A stretch of DNA of 64,000 bases from an uncultured Acidimicrobiales bacterium (GTDB lineage Bacteria; Actinomycetota; Acidimicrobiia; Acidimicrobiales; SZUA-35). The notes below the pieces were generated by a model. The model did not search any database and was not told where the DNA came from. It saw nothing but the letters and a program-made list of their open reading frames with translations. This document shows positions 33,563-42,264 of this stretch, in pieces. The translations under genes were made by a program, and so were the position numbers. Where the stretch lies: contig CALAJQ010000015.1 of NCBI GenBank assembly GCA_937922785.1, positions 1 to 64,000 of the forward strand. The letters are read 5' to 3'. Each line of letters starts with the position of its first letter. Positions within the stretch are counted from its first letter, which is position 1.

Positions 33563-34686
33563 CGCTAAACGCACCTACTTCAACACCGGGCGCCTTTGAC
33601 CCGCCACCACACCCTTATGACCGGCTGAACAAGTTCAAGCCTGTTTGTGAGGCCCATGATGGCGGAATTGTGAACTTGTCGGTCGGCTCGCCATCGGACC
33701 CGCCTCCAGCTGCAGTGGTAGCTGCACTGGGCAACTCTGACACCGAACGTGGTTACCCAGCCTCGAACGGTTCACCCGAATTCCGGGCTGCTGCGGCAGG
33801 CTGGTTGAGTACCTACGACGGTGTCAACATCGGTCCTGATGATGTGCGCGCGACCATTGGTTCAAAGGAGTTTGTTGCTGGGCTGCCCCATTGGTTAAAG
33901 CTGCGGCGACCCGATCTGGACGTCATCCTGTACCCCGAGACCAGCTACCCGAGCTACGCAATGGGTGCAACGCTGGCCGGGTGTCGACCGGTGCCGGTGC
34001 CGATGGACGACAACTGGCGCATGGATCTTTCCAAGATTGACCCAGCCGACGCCAGCCAGGCCTTGTGCATCTGGGTCAACTCGCCCGGCAACCCCGCCGG
34101 CGCAATCGAGGACTTAGACGCAGCAGCTGCTTGGGGTCGAGAGCGGGACATCCCGGTGATCTCAGACGAGTGCTACATCTCATTCACTTGGGACAGTCCC
34201 GGGCGCTCAATTCTCTCCAACGGCACCGACGGACTAATTGCGGTTCACTCGTTGTCAAAACGGTCGAACTTTGCCGGGGCCCGTGCTGGCTTCTACGCAG
34301 GCGACGCCGACCTGTTGCACTATCTGTCTGAAGTTCGGAAGCACTCAGGTTTTATGCCGCCCGGCCCTTCTCAAGCCGCCGCAGTTGTTGCGTTCGGCGA
34401 TGAGGCAGAGGTTCAAGTGCAGAGAGGCCGCTACACCGAGCGCATGCAGTTCATGGTTGAGATTCTGGCTGAGATGGGTATATCGGCTGAGCTGCCAGCA
34501 GGCGGGTTCTACCTATGGGTGCCCGCGCCAGAGGGCGACGCCTGGGCATTCGTCGAACGTCTAGCCAATGATCTAGGCATTTTGGTTGCGCCGGGAGATT
34601 TCTATGGAGACGCAGCGCCTGGGTATGTGCGCATGGCGATGGTCACGTCGATGGAGTCTCTAGAACTAGTTCGCCAGCGCTGTTAG
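33559..34686 (+). CDS. dapC: Succinyldiaminopimelate transaminase (class I/II aminotransferase)
   Basis: A 375-residue PLP-dependent aminotransferase of fold type I. The Asn of NSPGNPAG and the PLP Lys in SLSKRSNFAGARAGFY are present. The short DapC type, the overlap with hflX and the adjacency to dapD and dapE make the N-succinyl-2-amino-6-ketopimelate transamination step the best assignment. Its last four bases overlap those of dapD, which runs the other way. Confidence 0.88.
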   Translation: MTLNAPTSTPGAFDPPPHPYDRLNKFKPVCEAHDGGIVNLSVGSPSDPPPAAVVAALGNSDTERGYPASNGSPEFRAAAAGWLSTYDGVNIGPDDVRATIGSKEFVAGLPHWLKLRRPDLDVILYPETSYPSYAMGATLAGCRPVPVPMDDNWRMDLSKIDPADASQALCIWVNSPGNPAGAIEDLDAAAAWGRERDIPVISDECYISFTWDSPGRSILSNGTDGLIAVHSLSKRSNFAGARAGFYAGDADLLHYLSEVRKHSGFMPPGPSQAAAVVAFGDEAEVQVQRGRYTERMQFMVEILAEMGISAELPAGGFYLWVPAPEGDAWAFVERLANDLGILVAPGDFYGDAAPGYVRMAMVTSMESLELVRQRC

Positions 34687-35576
34687 TTGGCGTGGAGGGC
34701 CTCGTTGATTCCACCCCACCGGGCAGGATCTGACTCTCGAACTTCAACGACTCCGCTGGTTGAGTTGCGGATGAACAATAGTCCGGGCCGACCTGATATG
34801 GCCTTTGCCTTGACTTTCTCGCCGTCGGGCAAAGTCACGATGGTTCCAGCCGTCACGTAAAGGCCAGCTTCGACCGTGCAGCCGTCGCCTAGCGATATGC
34901 CGATGCCAGCGTTTGCTCCTAGCAGGCAGTTTTCGCCGATGAACAGTTTCTCGGTTCCGCCTCCCGAAAGCGTTCCCTGGATAGAAGCTCCGCCGCCAAT
35001 GTCTGAGTTGGCGCCCACAACAACGCCTTGGGAGATTCGACCTTCGACCATCGCTGGGCCAAGAGTTCCGCCGTTGAAGTTGATGAAGCCCTCGTGCATA
35101 ACGGTGGTTCCCTCGGCAAGGTAGGCGCCCATTCGGACACGGTCAGCGTCCGCTATTCGAACTCCAGATGGGATGACGTAGTCAGTCATGCGAGGAAACT
35201 TGTCTAAGCCCGTCACCTGCACGTGCTCGCCCTTTGCCCCCGCAGCCGCCCGGAGGGCGTCGACCTGGTCGGGCGAACAAGGGCCGGCTGTTGTCCACGC
35301 AACGTTGTTCAGGTGGCCGAAGATGCCATCAACGTTGATCTCGTTTGGCTTGACCTCACGCCGGCTGAGCATGTGTAGGCGCAGATATGCGTCAGCGGCG
35401 TCAACCGGGGGACTATCAGGATCGATTGTGGTTGTTACCACTTCACCTTTGATCAGGCCGAGCTGTTCAACTAGGCAAGAGCGAACTGGATCTACTCCTT
35501 CAGTTGGATACCAAGCGTCCAGTCGGGCGCCTGACGCCACGTCGACATAGCTGTGTCCTGTTGCTGTGATGGTCAT
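34683..35576 (-). CDS. dapD: Tetrahydrodipicolinate N-succinyltransferase
   Basis: Succinylates tetrahydrodipicolinate in the succinylase branch of DAP synthesis. ATG 35576 is chosen; the residues encoded before it belong to the promoter shared with dapE. The 297-residue protein is of the actinobacterial DapD type with a left-handed beta-helix (VRMGAYLAEGTTVMHEGFIN, GVVVGANSDIGGGASIQGTL, NCLLGANAGIGISLGDGC). It is convergent with dapC (four-base overlap) and divergent from dapE (63 bases between starts), so three consecutive pathway genes sit together. Confidence 0.92.
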   Translation of the reverse strand: MTITATGHSYVDVASGARLDAWYPTEGVDPVRSCLVEQLGLIKGEVVTTTIDPDSPPVDAADAYLRLHMLSRREVKPNEINVDGIFGHLNNVAWTTAGPCSPDQVDALRAAAGAKGEHVQVTGLDKFPRMTDYVIPSGVRIADADRVRMGAYLAEGTTVMHEGFINFNGGTLGPAMVEGRISQGVVVGANSDIGGGASIQGTLSGGGTEKLFIGENCLLGANAGIGISLGDGCTVEAGLYVTAGTIVTLPDGEKVKAKAISGRPGLLFIRNSTSGVVEVRESDPARWGGINEALHAN

Positions 35577-35639
35577 AGGTCCCATCCTGGCACCCGATTT
35601 CGGCCGCTCCAACCGCTTTTGGCAGCTACCTTTGGTGAG

Positions 35640-36743
35640 GTGAATACCGCAGCTCAAACTGGCGCAAATATTGGAACCGATACCGACCTTCTGGAACTGA
35701 CAGCGTCGCTAGTGGACATGCCGTCGGTCTCGTTCGAAGAGGCGCCATTTGTAGACTGGATCCAAAGCGAGCTTGAGGGCCAAAGTCATCTCGAGGTAAC
35801 CCGAGTTGGAGACAACTTGGTTGCCCGCACCAGTCTCGGTAAGTCACAGAGACTGTTGTTGGCGGGCCATACCGACACAGTTCCGGTCAACAACAACGCT
35901 AAAGCTCGCATCGAAGGTGACATCCTTTGGGGTCTCGGTTCCACCGATATGAAAGGCGGGCTTGCTGTGTTCTTGGAGCTGGCTCGCCGCGTTAGCGACC
36001 CAGTCGTCGACCTGACCTATGTCTTCTACGCCCGGGAAGAGATTTCTCGTGAACACAGCGGCCTTAGCGAACTGATCGAAGCTCGCCGAGACCTTTTGGA
36101 CTGCGACGCCGCCATTTTGGGTGAGCCCACAGTGGCCGCCATCGAGGCCGGATGCCAAGGCACTCTGCGTTTTGAAGTAACGCTGGCCGGCAAGGCCGCC
36201 CACACCGCTAGGCCTTGGATGGGGCGCAATGCCATCCACCGGATGGCATCGGTGTTGGAAACGCTTGAAAGCTATGAGGCTCGTAAGCCCGTACTGGACG
36301 GTTGTGAATATCGGGAGGCAGTTCAAGCGGTCAACATCACCGGCGGCACTGCGGGCAACGTTGTGCCTGCAAGCTCGGTTTTGGCTGTGCATCATCGCTA
36401 CGCACCTGACCGCACCCCCGAAGAAGCCGAGGCGTGGTTTAGGGATCTGCTTGCCCCGTGCCTGGAAGACGGTGACACGATCGAAGTGATCGATGGGTCA
36501 CCAGCGTGTCCACCGTCGCTCAGCCATCCTTTGCTCCGCCGATTGATGACCGAGAACGATCTTGAGATGCGGGCCAAGCTGGGTTGGACCGACGTCGCTC
36601 AATTTGCCGAGATTGGCATCCCGGCCACCAACTTTGGACCCGGTGACCCGACCATTGCTCACACACGCGATGAGCATTGTGAGCGATGGACTTTGGATAG
36701 CGCCTACGCCGCCCTCTACAACCTGGTCACCACCGACGGGTAG
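35640..36743 (+). CDS. dapE: Succinyl-diaminopimelate desuccinylase
   Basis: A 367-residue zinc aminoacylase (M20 family) that removes succinate to give LL-DAP. The start is taken as GTG 35640; an ATG 87 bases upstream would run back over the dapD start. Motifs: GHTDTVPV (first His), LGSTDMKGG (Asp bridging the metals), YAREEISREHSG (catalytic Glu pair) and the late His in IAHTRDEHCERW. The dimerisation domain with AHTARPWMGRNAIH is present. A GNAT gene follows three bases downstream. Confidence 0.92.
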   Translation: MNTAAQTGANIGTDTDLLELTASLVDMPSVSFEEAPFVDWIQSELEGQSHLEVTRVGDNLVARTSLGKSQRLLLAGHTDTVPVNNNAKARIEGDILWGLGSTDMKGGLAVFLELARRVSDPVVDLTYVFYAREEISREHSGLSELIEARRDLLDCDAAILGEPTVAAIEAGCQGTLRFEVTLAGKAAHTARPWMGRNAIHRMASVLETLESYEARKPVLDGCEYREAVQAVNITGGTAGNVVPASSVLAVHHRYAPDRTPEEAEAWFRDLLAPCLEDGDTIEVIDGSPACPPSLSHPLLRRLMTENDLEMRAKLGWTDVAQFAEIGIPATNFGPGDPTIAHTRDEHCERWTLDSAYAALYNLVTTDG

Positions 36744-36746
36744 GCC

Positions 36747-37307
36747 GTGGTTGGGTTCGAGGTTCGACTTGCAACTGAAGCCGACGCGGTCGCTATCGGG
36801 ATCGCTCACAGCGAGGCTTGGCGTGTCGCCTACGTTGACTTGTTCCCTCCAGACTTTCTAGCCAAAGCAGTTGCCGAACGCCTTCGCCGGTGGCCGTTGG
36901 CCTATGCGCGTGGCGCCCAGCCAGCGCACCCAACCTATGTTCCGGTGCTTGATGGCAAAGTAGTTGGCCTGTCCACTATTCGGCCCTCGATGGTCAGCTC
37001 AAAGACAGGTGAGATCTTGGGGTTCTACCTTCATCCCGAGGCGTGGGGAAGCGGAGCTGCTTGGGCCCTCATGCAACACTCGCTTGAATTGCTTTCCGCC
37101 GATGGATTCACCGGCGTTCACCTGTGGACTCATCCTGGCGCTCATCGAGCCCACAGCTTTTACCTCAAGGCCGGATTTGCTCCCACAGGAAAGGCTCGAA
37201 GCGGAGTGATGATCAGCGGGTTCGACCCGGTTCCGACAGTTGAGTTCTTCCGAGCCCTTGGCCCCAGTTATCCACAGAAACCTGAGTTAGCCAACTCTGA
37301 GACTTGA
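36747..37307 (+). CDS. GNAT-family N-acetyltransferase
   Basis: A 186-residue acetyltransferase. GNAT motifs are visible: the N-terminal VRLATEADAVAIGIAHSEAW, the strand and pyrophosphate loop FYLHPEAWGSGAAWALMQHSL in place of the usual Q/RxxGxG/A, and GVHLWTHPGAHRAHSFYLKAGF at the end. Start GTG, three bases after dapE. The last 13 or so codons (SYPQKPELANSET and the stop) are encoded by copy C of the dispersed repeat at 37268-37312, so the natural C-terminus has been replaced or extended by the repeat. Substrate unknown. Confidence 0.86.
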   Translation: MVGFEVRLATEADAVAIGIAHSEAWRVAYVDLFPPDFLAKAVAERLRRWPLAYARGAQPAHPTYVPVLDGKVVGLSTIRPSMVSSKTGEILGFYLHPEAWGSGAAWALMQHSLELLSADGFTGVHLWTHPGAHRAHSFYLKAGFAPTGKARSGVMISGFDPVPTVEFFRALGPSYPQKPELANSET

Positions 37308-37312
37308 CCCCC
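37268..37312 (+). repeat. DnaA-box-headed dispersed repeat, copy C
   Basis: Begins TTATCCACAG and ends GAGACTTGACCCCC; the middle is the most diverged of the four copies. It forms the last codons and stop of the GNAT gene and touches the stop codon of hrpB on the other strand. The C-run pairs with a following GGGG (CCCCC-TAATA-GGGG). Confidence 0.85.
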
Positions 37313-39744
37313 TAATAGGGGTGTTCGGGCCATTTGTGTTTGGGGTAGCGGCCTCGGAGATCGGCTCGGACGGCTGCGTAGGAGCCCCGCCAGAAGCCGG
37401 GCAGGTCACGGGTTGTCTGGGCTGGACGCCGGGCGGGGGAGAGCAGCTCGATTGTTAGCGGCTCTTCGTTCGGGCCGATCGTTGGATGCACGTCCATTCC
37501 AAACAGCCGTTGGATCTGAACCGATAAGACCGGCCGACCAGAGGAGTAGTCGATCGGCGCTGTTCGGCCGCCCGGAATCGCCACCTCAGAAGGAGCGAGT
37601 GAGTCGACCATTCCTTGCATCTGCCACGGCACGATCTCAAGAAGTAGTTGCCGCAGGTTCACTCGCTGAAGCTTTGACAAAGAGGTTGCGTTGGCCCCTC
37701 GGACTGCGCTGTCGAGATAAGGGACCAGAGCGTCGTCTGAGACGTCAGGCCACTCAGCTGGCCGTACTTCGTGAAGCCAAGCCAACCGGAGTCGCAGTTC
37801 GGCTGCGCGTTCGGGCCACCGCAACATTGACGGGTTGCGTTTCACTCCAGCAATAAGAGCTTCCAAAGCCTCCTCTGCGGTCGGGTTTGGGTCGGGCTTG
37901 CGGTGAAGAACGATTGCCCCGATCCGCTGTTGATACTCAGAGACAACGTCGCCAGCTCTGTCGTCCCAGCGCACCACCTTCTCCCATTCGGGGGAGATGA
38001 TTGAGAGCAGCTCGCCGCGCTCGATAGTGGCCGCTCTGCGAATTCGGCCTGACGTCGGCGATCCATCTGCCTCAGCAACCACGATGAATTCCGAGCGGCG
38101 CAACTCGGATTTGTCGCTGACCTCAACTTCTCGACCTGCCGCCAAGAGAAAGTGACCCTCGCGGCCCGGGCGGGCGATCGCAACACGGTCCGGCCAGGCC
38201 AGGGCCAACAGGCCCCCAAGCGATTGAGGTTCGGCCCCCTTCAGGCCGTCGCGAAGTGCGCTGTCAGCGTCGGGGAGCCTCGAAAGCAGCTGCTGGATCC
38301 TGTTTTGTAGTGGCCGAGCCTCGCTTCGCTCATCAAGCTCCATCTCGAGATCAACATTGGTTGCTCTAATATCACTTTCGAGGATTGCGCCTACTTTTGC
38401 GCCCAGCTCTTCCATCCCGTGTCGAGCCGCAGCCAACACCAGAGCAGCAATGCGGGGATGGGTCCGCAACTGAGAGGCTGCGACTCCCATCTGGCTGAGA
38501 GTTCCGTCGGATGTGCAAAGACCAAGTGTTTCAAGAATGCGTCGGCCGGCCAAAAGTCGTTCACGGCCTGGGTGATCGAGTAGCGGAAGGTCAAGACCGT
38601 CGGGGTCCCCCCAACGCAGCAGTTCAAATGCGATCGGCACAGGGTCGCCGTCGAGGATCTCTGGCACTGTTGAATCGTCGAGGAGGGCATCATCGGCTTC
38701 GGACCACAATCGGAAGCACACGCCGGGACTAAGCCGCCCCGCTCGTCCCCGGCGCTGATCAGCAGCAAACCTTGTGGCGTGAACCGTTTCAAGCCGGCCC
38801 AAACCGGTGTCAGGGTGATAGATCGCCCGGCGAAGGAGGCCTCCGTCGACAACTGCCTCAATGCCGGGGATAGTCACTGATGTTTCGGCCACCGCTGTTG
38901 CCACGATCACGCGTTGTCGGGAACGCTCGGGACTAAGAACCTTGGCGTGAGTCTCGCTGTTGGACCCGCCGTGCAGCCCAATCACTTCCAAGCGATCTGC
39001 GATTGGCAACCTGGAAATCGCGGTTCCGACCCTGGTGATTTCGCCTCGCCCGGGAACAAACACCAAGATGTCGCCGAGAACCTCCCGAACTGCCTGGTCG
39101 ACGGTGTTTGTAACTGCCGAGACCCACTTTCTGGGTGGCGGGCGCGACAGATAGTAGGTACGCACGGGGAACACTTGGCCTGGGATCTCAAAGACCTCAG
39201 CATCACCCAGAAGCCTCGCAACGGGTTTGGCATCCATCGTGGCTGACATCACCACTAGGCGAAGATCTGGCCGCAGTGTTCCGCGAGCTTCAATTGCCAT
39301 CGCCAAACCCAAATCGCTATGCAGGTTCCGTTCGTGAAACTCGTCAAAAATGATCGCTCCGACGCCCGACAAATCAGGGTCGCTGTGTAGGCGTTGAGTC
39401 AAGATTGCTTCGGTCATAACTTCGATCCGGGTGCGCGGCGAGGCCTTTCGCTCACCTCTGACGGTCATTCCGACTGTTCGTCCCAAGGGCTCGCCTAGCA
39501 GCGCTGCCATGCGTGTTGCGGTGGCCTTTGCGGCCAATCTGCGAGGTTCCAGTACCAAAGTTGTTCCGGCCACCGCCTTGGCAACAGCAAGTGGCACCAA
39601 AGTCGATTTACCCGCTCCTGGAGCAGCAGTTAGCACCACCGAGCCCCGAGCTACGGCGGCGCCGATGGAGTCCAAATATGGGTCTATTGGTAGGAGATCT
39701 CGTTCAGGTGCCGACGTAATTGTCCGATCGAATAAAAGCGTCAA
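37312..39744 (-). CDS. hrpB: ATP-dependent helicase HrpB
   Basis: An 810-residue DEAH-box helicase of the HrpB type. Walker A is APGAGKSTLVPL near residue 42, the DEFH box is in IFDEFHERNLHSDLGLAMA, and motif III is VMSATMDAKP. The C-terminal helicase, HA2-like and HrpB-specific domains (LPGFWRGSYAAVRADLRGRY, ending PKHKWPEHPY) are complete; this end signature is typical of the family. Start TTG at 39744. The role in RNA metabolism is not well known even in E. coli. It is convergent with the GNAT gene. Confidence 0.93.
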   Translation of the reverse strand: MTLLFDRTITSAPERDLLPIDPYLDSIGAAVARGSVVLTAAPGAGKSTLVPLAVAKAVAGTTLVLEPRRLAAKATATRMAALLGEPLGRTVGMTVRGERKASPRTRIEVMTEAILTQRLHSDPDLSGVGAIIFDEFHERNLHSDLGLAMAIEARGTLRPDLRLVVMSATMDAKPVARLLGDAEVFEIPGQVFPVRTYYLSRPPPRKWVSAVTNTVDQAVREVLGDILVFVPGRGEITRVGTAISRLPIADRLEVIGLHGGSNSETHAKVLSPERSRQRVIVATAVAETSVTIPGIEAVVDGGLLRRAIYHPDTGLGRLETVHATRFAADQRRGRAGRLSPGVCFRLWSEADDALLDDSTVPEILDGDPVPIAFELLRWGDPDGLDLPLLDHPGRERLLAGRRILETLGLCTSDGTLSQMGVAASQLRTHPRIAALVLAAARHGMEELGAKVGAILESDIRATNVDLEMELDERSEARPLQNRIQQLLSRLPDADSALRDGLKGAEPQSLGGLLALAWPDRVAIARPGREGHFLLAAGREVEVSDKSELRRSEFIVVAEADGSPTSGRIRRAATIERGELLSIISPEWEKVVRWDDRAGDVVSEYQQRIGAIVLHRKPDPNPTAEEALEALIAGVKRNPSMLRWPERAAELRLRLAWLHEVRPAEWPDVSDDALVPYLDSAVRGANATSLSKLQRVNLRQLLLEIVPWQMQGMVDSLAPSEVAIPGGRTAPIDYSSGRPVLSVQIQRLFGMDVHPTIGPNEEPLTIELLSPARRPAQTTRDLPGFWRGSYAAVRADLRGRYPKHKWPEHPY

Positions 39745-39845
39745 GGTTCAATGACTTAGTGACCTATTTCGTCCAGGTATGGCGTCGGTCACAGCATTGG
39801 TTCTAAAGTAAAGCCTATAGACCGGCATCACAGAGGTTCGCACTT

Positions 39846-40667
39846 ATGAAGACACATATTTCACCAACCGCCCTGGCACGAGACACTCGGTTCAACCGCC
39901 AGACTTCTGAGGATCGATTTACCGATCCGCGAAGCACCATGGAAGTCGGTCACGTCGATCCAATGGCAGAAGATGTGGGCGATCGGGCGCGCCGTCGAAT
40001 GCACGGAATTTTCGTGGGTGAAATCCAGGCCCTAGAGGGTGCGGGGCGCACGGCGTTCGACTTCCCGGCCGGTGATGATTACGCCAATGGTGAAATCCCG
40101 TATGAGCTCAAGCTAGACATGGCCCGTCAGTGCTGGGACGAAGCCCGCCACTGTGAGATCTCGATCAAACTCGCCGAGCACATGGGTGGCGAGCTAGGGG
40201 AGTATGTGGAGAACACAATGTTGTTCGAAGCTGCCTGCCACAACGACCCAGTGTTCCGACTAGCCGGCGTTAACCGGGCGCTTGAAGGACTCGCCATCGA
40301 CGTGTTCACCCAGATGCGTGACTTCGGTCGCGAGACCGGTGACCCGGTAATGGTCTACTGCGAAGACTTCATGCTTGCCGACGAAGTTACCCACGTGAAA
40401 ATGGGTTCCAAGTGGCTGCGGGCTGTGACTGAGAACGATCCTGAGCGACGCAAGTCTGCCCTTGAATTCCAGCGTGTGGTTGATGGCTTGTTCAACTTCA
40501 GAGGTCAGCGCGGCGAAGAGTACGAGTCACCAATTCGCCTTGCCCGCCAGTTCCGCAAGATGGCTGGATTCACTGACGGCGAAGTTGATGTAATTGCCGA
40601 AGCCGCAGCCAAAGAGCGAGCAGCGATAGAAGCCGAACAAATGGCTGCTTCTATCCTGGCTGAGTAA
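39846..40667 (+). CDS. DUF455-like ferritin-like protein
   Basis: A 273-residue helical protein with a di-iron-type pattern: Glu in FVGEIQALEGAGR, then MARQCWDEARHCEISIKL (E-x-x-H), a later Glu in NRALEGLAIDVFTQ and LADEVTHVKMGSKWL (E-x-x-H). This fits the ferritin-like superfamily, DUF455 or a close relative. Such proteins may be oxygenases or iron-binding; the substrate is unknown. Start ATG with GAGG about nine bases upstream. It is followed by a strong bidirectional terminator. Confidence 0.8.
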   Translation: MKTHISPTALARDTRFNRQTSEDRFTDPRSTMEVGHVDPMAEDVGDRARRRMHGIFVGEIQALEGAGRTAFDFPAGDDYANGEIPYELKLDMARQCWDEARHCEISIKLAEHMGGELGEYVENTMLFEAACHNDPVFRLAGVNRALEGLAIDVFTQMRDFGRETGDPVMVYCEDFMLADEVTHVKMGSKWLRAVTENDPERRKSALEFQRVVDGLFNFRGQRGEEYESPIRLARQFRKMAGFTDGEVDVIAEAAAKERAAIEAEQMAASILAE

Positions 40668-40722
40668 CCAATTCTTTAGCCGATCAAATCGGCAGAGGGG
40701 AAATGTCGGAGGGGACCGACCT

Positions 40723-40754
40723 AAAAGGCCCGAGCCATTGGCTCGGGCCTTTTG
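40723..40754. terminator. Bidirectional intrinsic terminator
   Basis: AAAAGGCCCGAGCC, a 4-base loop ATTG and GCTCGGGCCTTTT form a long GC-rich hairpin with A-run on one side and T-run on the other. It lies between the convergent DUF455-like gene and lexA and can end transcription from both. Confidence 0.92.
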
Positions 40755-40783
40755 CGTTGTTCAGATCTTTAACCGTCTTGTCT

Positions 40784-41428
40784 TCAACGGAGGTCTCGCA
40801 TAACCGTGACAACGCGGCCAAAGATCTCAACTTCGTCTGGCTCATAGACCAAAGGCTCAAGTGCTGCGTTTGAAGGCAGTAGGACAACCTTGCGATTCGC
40901 AGTGTCGAGGCTGTAGGTCTTTACCGTTGCTTCTTCACCTGGAATGCCAGCAACCACGATGTCGCCCTCAGAAGCAGTGTCGGTAACCTCGGCGACGACG
41001 TAGTCGCCGTTCAGTATTCCCGCCTCGATCATCGACTCGCCCCGAACTTTCAGCATGAAGAGGTCGCCCTCGCCAGCAAAGTCTGCCGGAACCGGGATTG
41101 TCTCTTCGATGTCTTCGCTTGCAAGCACGTCTGTACCGGCCGCCACCGAGCCAACTAGCGGTACATGGCGAACTGGGCGTCTTTCCACCTCGGAGGACTC
41201 TGTGTTGGCGTCCCAGCTGACCTGTATGGCCCTGGGCTTTGATGGATCCTTCTTGAGATAGCCCCGCTTCTGCAGCGTATTGAGTTGGGAGTGAATGGTC
41301 GACGGCGACGCAACCCCCAGCGCTTTTGCGATCTCACGAACTGACGGTGGGTAGCCGTTTTCACGGACCTCAGCGTCGATGAACTTGAGGATGGATCTCT
41401 GACGTTCGGTGAGCGGTCGGGGAGACAT
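40784..41428 (-). CDS. lexA: LexA repressor
   Basis: SOS repressor of 214 residues. The N-terminal winged helix (PPSVREIAKALGVASPSTIH) binds the boxes upstream. The self-cleavage site is A97-G98 in GSVAAGTD, with the catalytic pair S132 (GESMIE) and K170 (ATVKTY). Start ATG. The region upstream carries four SOS boxes, shared with the divergent LysM gene. recA is also in this window. Confidence 0.96.
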   Translation of the reverse strand: MSPRPLTERQRSILKFIDAEVRENGYPPSVREIAKALGVASPSTIHSQLNTLQKRGYLKKDPSKPRAIQVSWDANTESSEVERRPVRHVPLVGSVAAGTDVLASEDIEETIPVPADFAGEGDLFMLKVRGESMIEAGILNGDYVVAEVTDTASEGDIVVAGIPGEEATVKTYSLDTANRKVVLLPSNAALEPLVYEPDEVEIFGRVVTVMRDLR

Positions 41429-41443
41429 AAAGAAAGATTACAC

Positions 41444-41526
41444 GTACAAGTGTTCGATCGTACGCATGTTCGAAAAACTCCTTGACCCAGAACAGGTGTT
41501 CGATCTAGGTTATCGAACACCCGTTC
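41444..41526. promoter_or_regulatory. Four LexA boxes in the lexA / LysM divergent promoter
   Basis: Two perfect GAAC-N4-GTTC boxes (41490-41501, core GAACAGGTGTTC; 41515-41526, core GAACACCCGTTC) and two near-matches with GTAC in place of GAAC (41444-41455 and 41460-41471). The first pair of near-matches is next to lexA and the perfect pair next to the LysM gene, which suggests separate control of the two directions. Confidence 0.88.
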
Positions 41527-41584
41527 GACAGTGGTTGGTTAGCCACACAGAGTGACTGTCATAGGTCGTAAGGAAACTGGTTTC

Positions 41585-42205
41585 ATGGTTGCACTACTCA
41601 AAGAAGATTCACTACCCAAACGGCGAACCGAGCCGATGCCATCTTTGGCACCTCGGCTACGGCTTGTACCAACTGATCAATCGCCTTTGCGACTCGACCT
41701 GGAGACTCCTGCAGATATCTCTCAGCTGTTTGATCAGCGTCGTGACACAACTGCTGGCAGAACGTCAAAGCAAAAGGGCCTCATTGTCGAAAGGCCCATT
41801 GTCGAAAGGCCCATTGTCGAGAGGCGTGTTGTCGAGGCGCCCGTAGCTGATTTGACCGAGGAGGCTCTTGACGCTGAGTACCGGCCAGTCATAAGCCCAG
41901 CCTTTGCGATTGTCACAGCACTGTTGATTCTGGCTCTACTGAGCTTCGTCCGCATATCCCAAGGGGCTCCCCCCGCGTCTTCTTGGGATTCACTGGCGCC
42001 GACCCCCGCTGTAGCAACAGCTCCGGGGGTCGGCGAAACCGTTCGCATAGTTGATGTGGGTGACACTCTTTGGGCGATCGCTGCCGAAATTGCTCCCGAC
42101 GTTGACCGACGCATTGCTGTGGACAGCCTTGCAAAGCGCAACGGAGGCTCTGGTCTTCAGGTGGGCCAAAGATTGGTAATTCCTGTTGAATTGGCAACCT
42201 CATGA
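41585..42205 (+). CDS. LysM-domain SOS protein, probable cell-division suppressor
   Basis: A membrane protein of about 206 residues. I prefer ATG 41585 (AAGGAA lies about nine bases upstream) to the GTG 33 bases earlier. It has a cytoplasmic N-terminal part, one membrane helix (SPAFAIVTALLILALLSFV) and an external LysM domain (VRIVDVGDTLWAIAAEI to GQRLVIPVE). The arrangement lexA, divergent LysM gene, then nrdR matches mycobacterial lexA/Rv2719c/nrdR, where the LysM protein is damage-induced and blocks division. Codons for IVERPIVERPIVERRVVE come from tandem 15-base repeats (about 41783-41840). Confidence 0.82.
   Translation: MVALLKEDSLPKRRTEPMPSLAPRLRLVPTDQSPLRLDLETPADISQLFDQRRDTTAGRTSKQKGLIVERPIVERPIVERRVVEAPVADLTEEALDAEYRPVISPAFAIVTALLILALLSFVRISQGAPPASSWDSLAPTPAVATAPGVGETVRIVDVGDTLWAIAAEIAPDVDRRIAVDSLAKRNGGSGLQVGQRLVIPVELATS
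41783..41840 (+). repeat. In-frame 15-base tandem repeats in the LysM gene
   Basis: ATTGTCGAAAGGCCC is repeated two to three times with a fourth, diverged copy (TTGTCGAGG). The 15-base unit keeps the frame and gives the peptide repeat IVERP in the cytoplasmic part of the protein. Copy number could vary between strains. Confidence 0.85.
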
Positions 42206-42264
42206 GTGGCTCACATCACACTCGCTATTGCGTCGGCAGCCGTGGCGTCGGCTACGGTTGGAGC

